A stretch of 64,000 bases of DNA. It comes from an uncultured Alphaproteobacteria bacterium (lineage in GTDB: Bacteria > Pseudomonadota > Alphaproteobacteria > HIMB59 > GCA-002718135). The DNA is taken from positions 1 through 64,000 of the forward strand of contig CACNND010000004.1 in assembly GCA_902621725.1 (NCBI GenBank), read 5' to 3'. The position numbers and the translations under genes are program-made. The number at the start of each line of letters is the position of its first letter. Position 1 is the first letter of the stretch. Shown here piece after piece: positions 54,458 to 61,803 of the stretch. Under the pieces are notes generated by a model. It was given only the letters and a program-made list of their open reading frames with translations. It ran no database searches and was not told the origin of the DNA.

Positions 54458-54547
54458 GGAGAGATGTGAGAGCGGTTTAATCAGCACGCTTGGAAAGCGT
54501 GTGTAGTAGCAATACTACCGAGGGTTCGAATCCCTCTCTCTCCGCCA
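54458..54547 (+). tRNA. tRNA-Ser (anticodon GGA)
   Basis: A complete 90-nt class II tRNA with encoded CCA. The acceptor stem is GGAGAGA/TCTCTCC with discriminator G. The D arm is present, the anticodon stem CACGC/GCGTG encloses TTGGAAA (anticodon GGA, reading UCC/UCU), and the long variable arm GTAGTA/TACTAC has loop GCAA. The T arm is GAGGG-TTCGAAT-CCCTC. The last 65 nt are duplicated at 55998-56062, showing that this tRNA is the integration site of the element that follows. Confidence 0.97.
54483..54547 (+). repeat. attL-like copy of the 65-bp direct repeat (3' part of tRNA-Ser)
   Basis: The sequence from the last base of the tRNA D stem through CCA is identical, base for base, to 55998-56062. 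In tRNA-targeted elements the incoming copy restores the tRNA gene at one end and leaves a displaced 3' fragment at the other, which is what is seen here. Confidence 0.9.
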
Positions 54548-54594
54548 TAAATAATAATATTTTTTTTTACTCTAGTTTACTAAAATTCACTTTT

Positions 54595-54612
54595 GGCACA
54601 CATATGGCACAC
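54595..54612 (+). repeat. Left tandem GGCACAC site of the mini-element
   Basis: GGCACAC-ATAT-GGCACAC: two tandem copies of a heptamer with a 4-bp spacer, 47 bp inside the left tRNA-derived end. An identical 18-bp site in the same orientation lies near the right end (55914-55931). This layout resembles arm-type binding sites of tyrosine recombinases. It also lies about 55 bp before the first cargo gene and could instead be an operator. Confidence 0.6.
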
Positions 54613-54642
54613 ATGAAGTTATATTTTTAATTACTTTTTGTT

Positions 54643-54658
54643 TATAATTCTGTAAGGA
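54643..54658 (+). promoter_or_regulatory. Candidate -10 element and ribosome-binding site of the membrane operon
   Basis: A perfect TATAAT (54643-54648) is followed by AAGGA (54654-54658), 9 bp before the ATG of the first gene. No good -35 hexamer is seen at 16-18 bp upstream. If TATAAT is the -10, the transcript would start close to the ribosome-binding site, so either the leader is very short or the hexamer is fortuitous. Confidence 0.35.
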
Positions 54659-54667
54659 AAGTTATTC

Positions 54668-54970
54668 ATGTTTGATAATTTTAAACAAAAAGATATTTTT
54701 TGGGTGGTGCCTATAATTACTTTATGTCTTGCTATCCTACCTATGCCAATTGGTTTTTATACACTAACGCGAATAATTATCTGTGGTAGCTCAGTTTATT
54801 TTGCTTATAATTTTTATAAATCTAAAGAGGTAACTAATACTTGGATTTTTGGTTTTTTTGCAATTTTATATAACCCAATTATTCCCGTATATTTATATGA
54901 AAAAATAATTTGGACTGTAATAAATATAGTTACAATTTATTTTTTTTATATTAACCGAAAGAAGGTTTAA
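54668..54970 (+). CDS. Small membrane protein, DUF6804-like
   Basis: This 100-residue protein has about four hydrophobic segments (roughly 10-27, 32-47, 58-74, 77-95) and a basic tail RKKV. The segment LPMPIGFYTLTRIII and a later NPIIPVYLYEKIIWTVIN resemble the small uncharacterised membrane family DUF6804; this is from memory. A clear Shine-Dalgarno (AAGGA) precedes the ATG. It is the first gene of the mini-element operon, 6 bp before the next. Function unknown. Confidence 0.7.
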   Translation: MFDNFKQKDIFWVVPIITLCLAILPMPIGFYTLTRIIICGSSVYFAYNFYKSKEVTNTWIFGFFAILYNPIIPVYLYEKIIWTVINIVTIYFFYINRKKV

Positions 54971-54976
54971 CTTTAT

Positions 54977-55249
54977 ATGAGTTTGAATATTATAGCGTGG
55001 ATAGTTGTTATGTTTTTTGCTCTCGGGTGGACCCTTGGTATGTTTCAAGAAAGATTTAGAACTAGATCAAATATGCTTGCTGTCATTTGGTGGTGGTTAT
55101 CTATAGCTGCAGTATTTACACTTTCAATTTCTCCTTTTCATTTGTTTTATATTATGCCTCTTGCAGCAATCATGAGTATTCTTATACCAGGTCTTTTTGG
55201 TTCAATAATATTGATTGCTATCTTTTATATTATTTTTAACTACTTTTAA
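54977..55249 (+). CDS. Small membrane protein of unknown function (island gene 2)
   Basis: I do not recognise this 90-residue protein. It has three hydrophobic helices (about 5-22, 36-52 and 60-88) separated by a short basic loop, QERFRTRSN, after the first helix. It is Trp-rich around residues 39-41 (WWW). The final codon region overlaps the next gene's ATG by one base (TAATG), so genes 2 and 3 are translationally coupled. No signal for a catalytic site. Confidence 0.65.
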   Translation: MSLNIIAWIVVMFFALGWTLGMFQERFRTRSNMLAVIWWWLSIAAVFTLSISPFHLFYIMPLAAIMSILIPGLFGSIILIAIFYIIFNYF

Positions 55250-55665
55250 TGAAAACAAAATTCATAAGCTTATTGGTCTCAATTTTATATCTTCCCTTAA
55301 TTTTTATTGGTCAATTTATTGGCAATATAATTGGTTCTTTACTAACACCTATTATTAAAACTTTTGATTTGTTATGGATTTCGTGGATTATTAATTTCAT
55401 TTCAGATATTTTATTTATGTTAATTGGCGGTGTAATTGGTGGATTAATCTGTGGTTTTATAATTTCAAAAATTTATAAAAGTTTTAATTTTTTTTATGTT
55501 TCATTATTCCCTTGGTCAATAACCTTACTTTATGTAATTGCTATTTTTTTAATAGCCCCTTCGTATGGACAAGAGATAAGTATGATATCATTTGGCGATG
55601 CGGGTGCTTGTCTTTTATCAGTAATTTTCTTTCATATTTATCTTAGAGATAAAGAAATTAATTAA
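55249..55665 (+). CDS. Small membrane protein of unknown function (island gene 3)
   Basis: I do not recognise this 138-residue protein. There are about four hydrophobic segments (roughly 5-35, 42-75, 83-105, 115-132). Gly-rich patches (GQFIGNIIGS, GGVIGGLICG) suggest close helix packing of the glycine-zipper kind found in small pores or membrane-active proteins, an inference only. It ends 5 bp from the stop of the convergent fourth gene. It is last in the three-gene operon. Confidence 0.65.
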   Translation: MKTKFISLLVSILYLPLIFIGQFIGNIIGSLLTPIIKTFDLLWISWIINFISDILFMLIGGVIGGLICGFIISKIYKSFNFFYVSLFPWSITLLYVIAIFLIAPSYGQEISMISFGDAGACLLSVIFFHIYLRDKEIN

Positions 55666-55670
55666 ATTAA

Positions 55671-55862
55671 TTATTTTATATAATTTTTCTTAAGATTATT
55701 TATTTTTCTGTATTGCCAATAAATTATCCCAAAAAGAATAAATACAAATACCGGATATCCAATAATAAATATTAAAATATTAATTAGTTCATAAGTCGTA
55801 CCAGTAAGTTTTGCTAAGTTTGCTAAAAAATCTACACAACAATAAAATATATAATCAATCAT
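55671..55862 (-). CDS. 63-residue single-span membrane protein (island gene 4)
   Basis: This small protein has a polar N-terminal half (CCVDFLANLAKLTGTTYELIN), one long hydrophobic helix (about 28-50) and a basic tail (RKINNLKKNYIK), so it probably sits in the inner membrane with its C-terminus inside. A good ribosome-binding sequence (AAAGGAA) precedes the ATG, supporting expression. Similar short proteins with a TYExIN stretch seem familiar from marine genomes, but I cannot name a family. The right GGCACAC site lies about 50 bp upstream of its start. Confidence 0.6.
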   Translation of the reverse strand: MIDYIFYCCVDFLANLAKLTGTTYELINILIFIIGYPVFVFILFGIIYWQYRKINNLKKNYIK

Positions 55863-55913
55863 AATAAATTCCTTTGTTGCAAACTTTTACCTTTAAAAAG
55901 TGTTCAAATTTTG

Positions 55914-55931
55914 GGCACACATATGGCACAC
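55914..55931 (+). repeat. Right tandem GGCACAC site of the mini-element
   Basis: This is an identical 18-bp copy of the left site at 54595-54612, in direct orientation, 66 bp inside the right tRNA-derived end. The 288 bp from gene 4 to the methyltransferase gene hold only this site and the displaced tRNA fragment. Confidence 0.6.
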
Positions 55932-55997
55932 TTACTAACCTAATAATATAAAATTAAATCCAAATAATCCTTGTAATCCCTTAACTAATTTCTCATT

Positions 55998-56062
55998 AGC
56001 ACGCTTGGAAAGCGTGTGTAGTAGCAATACTACCGAGGGTTCGAATCCCTCTCTCTCCGCCA
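55998..56062 (+). repeat. attR-like copy: displaced 3' fragment of tRNA-Ser
   Basis: 65 bp identical to the 3' part of tRNA-Ser, comprising the anticodon arm, variable arm, T arm, 3' acceptor strand and CCA. The 5' acceptor strand and most of the D arm are missing, so this is not a functional tRNA. It marks the right boundary of the element; the TPR/methyltransferase gene ends 14 bp beyond it. Confidence 0.9.
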
Positions 56063-56076
56063 CATTACATTTTAAA

Positions 56077-58056
56077 TCAAATTTTTTTACACCAAAATTG
56101 ATACATTCCTGCAAAGATTCTCGGATTATTTTTTTCGTATTCTTCCCATTTATCAAGATTATATAAATCAATTTTATTACTATTAATTTCTTTAAAATTT
56201 TCTTTGACTAATTTATCTTCGAATCCAAGAAAGATTAATCCTAATTTATCTAAATATTCTTTTATTTTACCTATTGTAAATCTATGTTCTTGAACGTGAA
56301 ACAACAAATCCCTTACACCACTCACTGTATAAAAATCTGGACTTGATAAAATAAAATTCCATTGTTCATCGTTATTTTCAATTAAATTTTTTCTAAAGTT
56401 AATGATATTTTTCAAATTAGATTGAAGTTTGAGTTTATTAATTTTATTTTTAATTTGTTTTATATGTTGTCTAGCTCTTTCACTATACAATCCAATTAGC
56501 ATTAAAGAATCATTATTTAAGCATGATGTTAATATTTCCCATCCTCTAAATGGATTATCCATATGATGAAGAACACCGACTGATTCAATTATATCAAACT
56601 TTCTATTTATTGATTTTAAATCAAGGATATCCCCTTGAATAAAATCAATATTATTAATTTTTAGTTCATTTGCTTTTCTTTTTGCATATGATAAGCTTTT
56701 AAAACTTAAGTCTAGAGCAAGTATTTTAGATTTTTTATATTTTGAAGCAGTTGTGATGGCATGTTGACCAGTTCCACAACCCGCAATTAAAATTTCTGGT
56801 CTATCAGAAATTCTTATTTTTTTTAAATCTAATTTCAAATCACTATCTTTTATTACGTCTTTAATATTTCTAGGCTCAATACTTAATCCAAGATTTTGCC
56901 ATCTAGGATAGGGATTTTCCTCATATTGTTTTTTTACCTTAATAGAAACGTGATCCTCTACTTTTGATATAGACTTTATTGATTTAGATATTTGGTTTTC
57001 AATTTTATTTTGAATTATATGTAATTCAAATATCTCTTTTAATTTAACTGAAAATTTTATTTTATTTGACCAACTAAACTTAGTTAAAGGTTCATAACAC
57101 GATAGGCATAATATGTCTAAATCACTAATTTTTTTATTTTCATTTAAATTATTTTTAATTCTTTCATCAATTTTTTTAATTTTTTCTATTTCATCCTTTG
57201 TTTGATCATATATGTATTCATTAAGAAAACATTGCAAAGATAAAGAAATTAAAAAATCAATTTTAGTGTTGTCAATTTTTAATTTGTATGTCTGATTTAA
57301 AATTTCCTTTCTTATCTTTACAAAATTTCTCTCAATAAAATAATCAGGAATAGGACACACTTTCATAAATTGCATAAGAAGAGAATTTTTTTGCAAATTA
57401 TTTAAAACATAATTAAAATCTTTATTAGCTATTTTATTTTCAATCAAAGATAAATTATTTTTCAAATCTGTATTTAAATATAAACCATTTAAAACATTGG
57501 AAGCAATAGCATTTGGCCTAACAATAATTTTTTCTTTTAAAAGAAACAAAAGATATTTGTTAATATTTTTATTTTCACTATTTATTATATAAAACTGAAG
57601 TACAGCAGCTAAGTTATAATATGCTACTTTATAATTTGAATTAATTTCTAAAGTTGATAAATAACATTCAATAGCTTTTTTATTTAGGCCCTTTTTTCTA
57701 TATATATTTCCAAGATTATTATGAGCTTTAAAATAATTCTTATCTAGTTTTATGACCTTAATATAATTTTCAATTGCTTTATCTTCTTCATTTAATTTGC
57801 TTAAAGTATAAGCTAAATTATAATAACCATCAGTGTATTTAGGGCTAAGATTTACTACTTTGATAAATAAATTTTTTGCTAGTTGATAATTTTTAAGTTC
57901 TGTAAACACTGCCCCTTGAATATTATGGAGTAGAATAGATTTAGGAAATTCATTTAATAGTTCATTTGATAATCTTAAGAGTTCATCAAATTTTTTTATT
58001 TCAAATAATGATATTAATTTTTTTATTTTTATTTCTGAAGGTTCGATGGTTTTCAT
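56077..58056 (-). CDS. TPR-repeat protein with C-terminal SAM-dependent methyltransferase domain
   Basis: The N-terminal region (about 1-165) consists of TPR repeats (YYNLAYTLSKLNEEDKAIENYIKVIKLD and the next unit AHNNLGNIYRKKG). A middle, poorly conserved region follows. The class I methyltransferase domain (about 415-560) shows motif I LIAGCGTGQHA, the acidic LALDLS, QGDILDL and VGVLHHMDNPF. Substrate unknown; TPRs suggest a protein target. The ATG immediately follows the yejF stop, so it is probably the last gene of the transporter operon. Its 3' end borders the tRNA-Ser mini-element. Confidence 0.8.
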   Translation of the reverse strand: MKTIEPSEIKIKKLISLFEIKKFDELLRLSNELLNEFPKSILLHNIQGAVFTELKNYQLAKNLFIKVVNLSPKYTDGYYNLAYTLSKLNEEDKAIENYIKVIKLDKNYFKAHNNLGNIYRKKGLNKKAIECYLSTLEINSNYKVAYYNLAAVLQFYIINSENKNINKYLLFLLKEKIIVRPNAIASNVLNGLYLNTDLKNNLSLIENKIANKDFNYVLNNLQKNSLLMQFMKVCPIPDYFIERNFVKIRKEILNQTYKLKIDNTKIDFLISLSLQCFLNEYIYDQTKDEIEKIKKIDERIKNNLNENKKISDLDILCLSCYEPLTKFSWSNKIKFSVKLKEIFELHIIQNKIENQISKSIKSISKVEDHVSIKVKKQYEENPYPRWQNLGLSIEPRNIKDVIKDSDLKLDLKKIRISDRPEILIAGCGTGQHAITTASKYKKSKILALDLSFKSLSYAKRKANELKINNIDFIQGDILDLKSINRKFDIIESVGVLHHMDNPFRGWEILTSCLNNDSLMLIGLYSERARQHIKQIKNKINKLKLQSNLKNIINFRKNLIENNDEQWNFILSSPDFYTVSGVRDLLFHVQEHRFTIGKIKEYLDKLGLIFLGFEDKLVKENFKEINSNKIDLYNLDKWEEYEKNNPRIFAGMYQFWCKKI

Positions 58057-59634
58057 CTATGAAACTGAAGAAATAAGTTTTTTAGTATATTCAGACTTAG
58101 GAAAATTAAATAAATTACTACTAGTATTTTCTTCTATAATTAATCCATCTTTTAAAACAATAATTCTATCTGATATTGCTTTGATAACTGTCATATCATG
58201 ACTAATAAATATATAACTAAGATTTAGTTGTTTTTGGAGCTTATTTAGAAGACTGATTATTTGACTTTGAATTGTTATGTCTAAAGCTGATGTAGGTTCA
58301 TCTAAAATTAAAATTTTCGGCTCCAAAATAAGAGCTCTTGCAATAGCAATTCTCTGACGTTGACCACCTGAAAACTCGTGAGGATATTTTTCAATAGTTT
58401 TTTTGTACTCTAATCCAACTTTATTTAATATATTTTTTATTTTTTCTTCTTTTTCTTTTTTATTTATGTGTGGATAATGAATTAATAAGCCTTCAGAAAT
58501 AATATCTTCTATATTCATTCTTGGACTTAATGACGAAAATGGATCTTGAAAAACAATCTGTATTTGCTTTCTCAAATTTAATATTTCCTTTTTATTTAAT
58601 TGACTAATATCTCTTTTATTTATTTTTATTTTTCCTTTTGATTCAATTAAATTTAAAATTGCTAAAATAAGAGATGTTTTTCCTGAACCTGACTCTCCAA
58701 CGATACCTATGCTTTCACCAATTTTTAAATCAAAACTGACATTTTTAATGGCTTTTACATAATCAACTGTTCTTTTCAAAAGACCTTTCCTGATTGGATA
58801 CCACACATCTAAACCCTCAACTTTCAATATAGAATCTGAAGATAAATTTTTACTCTCTTTAATATTACTTTGAAAAAAAACTAATTCTTTTGTATATTCA
58901 TCTTTTGGATTATTAAAAATTTCGTTATTTGATCCGAATTCAATAATCCTACCATTTTTCATTACGTAAATATAATCTGATAATTTTTTTACAACTGATA
59001 AATCATGACTTATAAAAACTAAAGACATTCCCAATCTAGATTGTATATTTTTTAAAAGTTCTAAAATTTGTAGTTGTATTGTGACGTCTAAAGCAGTTGT
59101 AGGTTCATCCGCAATAAGAACTTCTGGGTTATTAGCAATGCTCATTGCGATCATAGCTCTTTGTCTCTGTCCACCTGATAATTCATAAGGATATATTTTT
59201 GGCCTTGTTGCAATGTTATCTAAACCCACTTCTTTTAATAAATTTATAGTTTTTATCTTAGCTTCATTCTTGCTAATTACATTGTGAGTTGTAATAATCT
59301 CCTCAATTTGTTTGTTAATTGTGTGCAAAGGATTTAAACTTGTCATGGGTTCTTGAAAAATTGTAGAAATTTTATTTCCTCTTATTTTTTGTATTTCACT
59401 TTCATTTAATTTCAATAAATTGACATTATTAAAAAATATATTACCATTTTTAATTTCAGCACCATTAGGTAGAAGCTTTAAAATACTTAGTGCAGATAAA
59501 GTTTTGCCTGAACCTGATTCTCCAACAATAGCAGTAGTTTTTCCTTTTATAACATCTAGATTTATATTTTTTACTACTTCAATATTTCTATTAAACTCAA
59601 TTGTAAGATTTTCTATTGAAACTATTTTATCCAT
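58057..59634 (-). CDS. yejF: Peptide ABC transporter, fused double ATP-binding protein YejF
   Basis: Two complete nucleotide-binding domains lie in one 525-residue chain. The first (1-255) has GESGSGKTLSA, LSGGQRQRAMIA and VLIADEPTTALD; the second (268-525) has GESGSGKTSLI, FSGGQRQRIAIA and ILILDEPTSALD. This fused layout is typical of YejF, which energises the YejBE permease for oligopeptides (and microcin C in E. coli). It starts 1 bp after yejE and abuts the methyltransferase gene. Confidence 0.92.
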   Translation of the reverse strand: MDKIVSIENLTIEFNRNIEVVKNINLDVIKGKTTAIVGESGSGKTLSALSILKLLPNGAEIKNGNIFFNNVNLLKLNESEIQKIRGNKISTIFQEPMTSLNPLHTINKQIEEIITTHNVISKNEAKIKTINLLKEVGLDNIATRPKIYPYELSGGQRQRAMIAMSIANNPEVLIADEPTTALDVTIQLQILELLKNIQSRLGMSLVFISHDLSVVKKLSDYIYVMKNGRIIEFGSNNEIFNNPKDEYTKELVFFQSNIKESKNLSSDSILKVEGLDVWYPIRKGLLKRTVDYVKAIKNVSFDLKIGESIGIVGESGSGKTSLILAILNLIESKGKIKINKRDISQLNKKEILNLRKQIQIVFQDPFSSLSPRMNIEDIISEGLLIHYPHINKKEKEEKIKNILNKVGLEYKKTIEKYPHEFSGGQRQRIAIARALILEPKILILDEPTSALDITIQSQIISLLNKLQKQLNLSYIFISHDMTVIKAISDRIIVLKDGLIIEENTSSNLFNFPKSEYTKKLISSVS

Positions 59635-59635
59635 T

Positions 59636-60664
59636 TTAATTAAAAGTCTTTCTGGGATCTAAAGAGTCTCTAATTGCTTCACCTACAAAGACTAACAGAC
59701 CTAACATCAATCCTAAAGTTAAAAAACTTGTAATTCCAAGCCATGGAGCTTGTAAATTATTCCTTCCTTGATTTACCATTTCTCCTAATGATGCTGAACC
59801 GGGTGGTAAGCCAAAACCTAAGAAATCAAGACCTGATAATGCAGTTACAGATGCGCTTAAACTGAATGGAAGAAAAGTAACAGTAGCAATAGTAGCATTA
59901 GGTAACATGTGTCTAATTATTATTTTTATGTTCGAAACCCCTAGTGCTTTAGCAGCTCTTATATAGTCAAAATTCCTAGCTCTTAAAAATTCTGCTCGAA
60001 CTACGCCAACATAACCCATCCAACTAAAAAGTAACAAGATAATCAAAAGCCACCAAAAATTTGGTTGAATTACACTAGCTAAAATTATTAAGACATACAA
60101 AGTTGGAATGGCTGACCAGACTTCCATGAATCTTTGGAAGAATAAATCAGTCTTTCCACCAAAATACCCCTGTATTGCTCCTGCAGATACTCCTATAATC
60201 ATTGAAAAAAATGTTAAAGTAAATCCAAATAATACGGATATTCGGAAACCATAAATTAATCTTGATAGTACATCTCTTGCTTGATCATCAGTACCAAGCC
60301 AATTTTTATTTGAAGGCGGTGAAGGAGCTGGGGCAGATAAATCTCTTATTATAGTATTATATGAATATGGAATTATAGGCATAATCATCCATCCATTTTC
60401 ATCAATTAAGTTTCTAACATATGGATCTTTATAATCTGCCTCTGTTTCAAAATCCCCTCCAAATGTTGTTTCTGAATAGAAAGAAAATATTGGATAATAA
60501 AAATTCGAGTTATATTTTACTAATAAGGGTTTTTCATTTGCAATAAAATTAGCAAACAAAGAAATAATAAATAAAAAACTGAATATCCAAAAAGAATAAT
60601 AACCTCTTTTGTTGTTCTTAAAGTTATTTAGTCTTCTTTGATTTAATTTTGATAATTTCTTCAT
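59636..60664 (-). CDS. yejE: Peptide ABC transporter permease YejE
   Basis: This inner-membrane permease has 342 residues. It has an N-terminal membrane anchor (about 22-44), a long periplasmic loop containing [21 protein letters not shown] (a standard DppC/YejE feature) and about five further helices with the EAA-type loop [21 protein letters not shown]. The C-terminus [14 protein letters not shown] is typical. It overlaps yejB by 4 nt. Confidence 0.93.
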   Translation of the reverse strand: MKKLSKLNQRRLNNFKNNKRGYYSFWIFSFLFIISLFANFIANEKPLLVKYNSNFYYPIFSFYSETTFGGDFETEADYKDPYVRNLIDENGWMIMPIIPYSYNTIIRDLSAPAPSPPSNKNWLGTDDQARDVLSRLIYGFRISVLFGFTLTFFSMIIGVSAGAIQGYFGGKTDLFFQRFMEVWSAIPTLYVLIILASVIQPNFWWLLIILLLFSWMGYVGVVRAEFLRARNFDYIRAAKALGVSNIKIIIRHMLPNATIATVTFLPFSLSASVTALSGLDFLGFGLPPGSASLGEMVNQGRNNLQAPWLGITSFLTLGLMLGLLVFVGEAIRDSLDPRKTFN

Positions 60665-61764
60665 TGTCTTGATTCAAAATCTATACGTGGATCAATAATT
60701 GAGTACATAAAATCTCCAATTATTCCCATAACCAAACCGAGTAGTGAGAAAAAATAAAGTGTTGCAAATATAACTGGATAATCTCTAGTCAGAGCAGCTT
60801 CGTATCCTAATAAACCTAAACCATCTAAAGAAAAAATAACCTCAATGAACAGAGAACTTGAAAAAAGAATTCCAATAAATGCTGATGGAAAACCAGCAAT
60901 TACTATTAACATTGCGTTTCTAAATACATGACCATAAAGAACCTGTCTTTCAGTTAAACCTTTAGACCGTGCTGTGATTACATATTGTTGATTTACTTGA
61001 TCAAGAAATGAGTTTTTTGTTAAAAAAGTCAGTCCAGCAAAGCCGCTTACAAGCATAGCAGTTAAAGGTAGTGCTAAATGCCAGAAGTAATCTACTATTT
61101 TTTGAAATAATGTTAACTCATCAAAATTTTCAGAAAATAAACCTCTTAGAGGAAAAATATCATAAAACCTTCCTCCTGCAAAAAATACAATTAGTATTAC
61201 AGCAAATAAAAAATTTGGTATTGCATAACCAATTGTTACAATTGAGCTTGATACTATATCAAACTTTGATCCATCCTTTATCGCTTTTCTTATACCAAGA
61301 GGAATAGATATTAAATATACTAATAAAGTTGTCCATAAACCAAGTGATATTGAAACTGGCATTTTATCTAAAACAATTGAAGTTACCTTTTGATCTCTAA
61401 AAAAACTTTCACCAAAATCAAACGTTAGATATCCTTTAAGCATTTTAATAAATCGTTCATGAGCCGGTTTGTCCATTCCATACATTTTTTCTATTTCTTT
61501 TATAATGTCTGGGTCAAGACCTTGTGCCCCCCTATATTTACTATCGTTAACTGATGTAGAATTATCTCGGTTAAATTCTAGTGTTTCACCTTCGCCACCA
61601 CCAGAAAATCGAGCTGTTGACTCAACAGCTGTACCAGTCATTTGTGCAATCATTTGTTCTACTGGGCCTCCTGGAACAATTTGAATGATTGCAAAATTTA
61701 TAATCATTATCCCAAAAAGAGTTGGGATAATCAATAGAAGTCTTTTTATTAAGTAAGCACCCAT
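60661..61764 (-). CDS. yejB: Peptide ABC transporter permease YejB
   Basis: This is the second permease, 367 residues. [21 protein letters not shown] opens the first helix, followed by the [10 protein letters not shown] segment. A roughly 45-residue periplasmic insert ([22 protein letters not shown]) is characteristic of YejB rather than DppB. The EAA loop reads [23 protein letters not shown], and the C-terminus is [17 protein letters not shown] 39-bp gap separates it from yejA. Confidence 0.93.
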   Translation of the reverse strand: MGAYLIKRLLLIIPTLFGIMIINFAIIQIVPGGPVEQMIAQMTGTAVESTARFSGGGEGETLEFNRDNSTSVNDSKYRGAQGLDPDIIKEIEKMYGMDKPAHERFIKMLKGYLTFDFGESFFRDQKVTSIVLDKMPVSISLGLWTTLLVYLISIPLGIRKAIKDGSKFDIVSSSIVTIGYAIPNFLFAVILIVFFAGGRFYDIFPLRGLFSENFDELTLFQKIVDYFWHLALPLTAMLVSGFAGLTFLTKNSFLDQVNQQYVITARSKGLTERQVLYGHVFRNAMLIVIAGFPSAFIGILFSSSLFIEVIFSLDGLGLLGYEAALTRDYPVIFATLYFFSLLGLVMGIIGDFMYSIIDPRIDFESRQ

Positions 61765-61803
61765 TTTGTGCTATTTTATATTATTTCTAATAAACTTTAA
61801 TAA

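Larger units (their letters stand above)
54548..56062. mobile_element. 1.5-kb tRNA-Ser-integrated mini-element without recombinase
   Basis: The 1515-bp unit between the intact tRNA-Ser gene and its displaced 65-bp 3' copy contains a three-gene membrane operon (54668-55665), a convergent fourth membrane gene (55671-55862), and a tandem GGCACAC site near each end. No integrase, excisionase or replication gene is present. It may be a satellite moved by a recombinase supplied in trans, or the residue of a larger island that deleted its integrase. The perfect identity of the 65-bp ends suggests either recent activity or selection on the functional copy plus little time for decay of the other. Confidence 0.8.

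Noticed and set aside
55998-56062. Possible second tRNA-Ser gene
   Set aside because: Only the 3' 65 nt are present; the 5' acceptor strand and most of the D arm are replaced by unrelated sequence, so it cannot fold as a tRNA.
55935-56171. A 78-codon minus-strand open frame including a segment that reads AEREGFEPS
   Set aside because: It is the antisense reading of the displaced tRNA-Ser fragment; this peptide is a well-known spurious translation of tRNA genes, and the frame also overlaps the methyltransferase 3' end.
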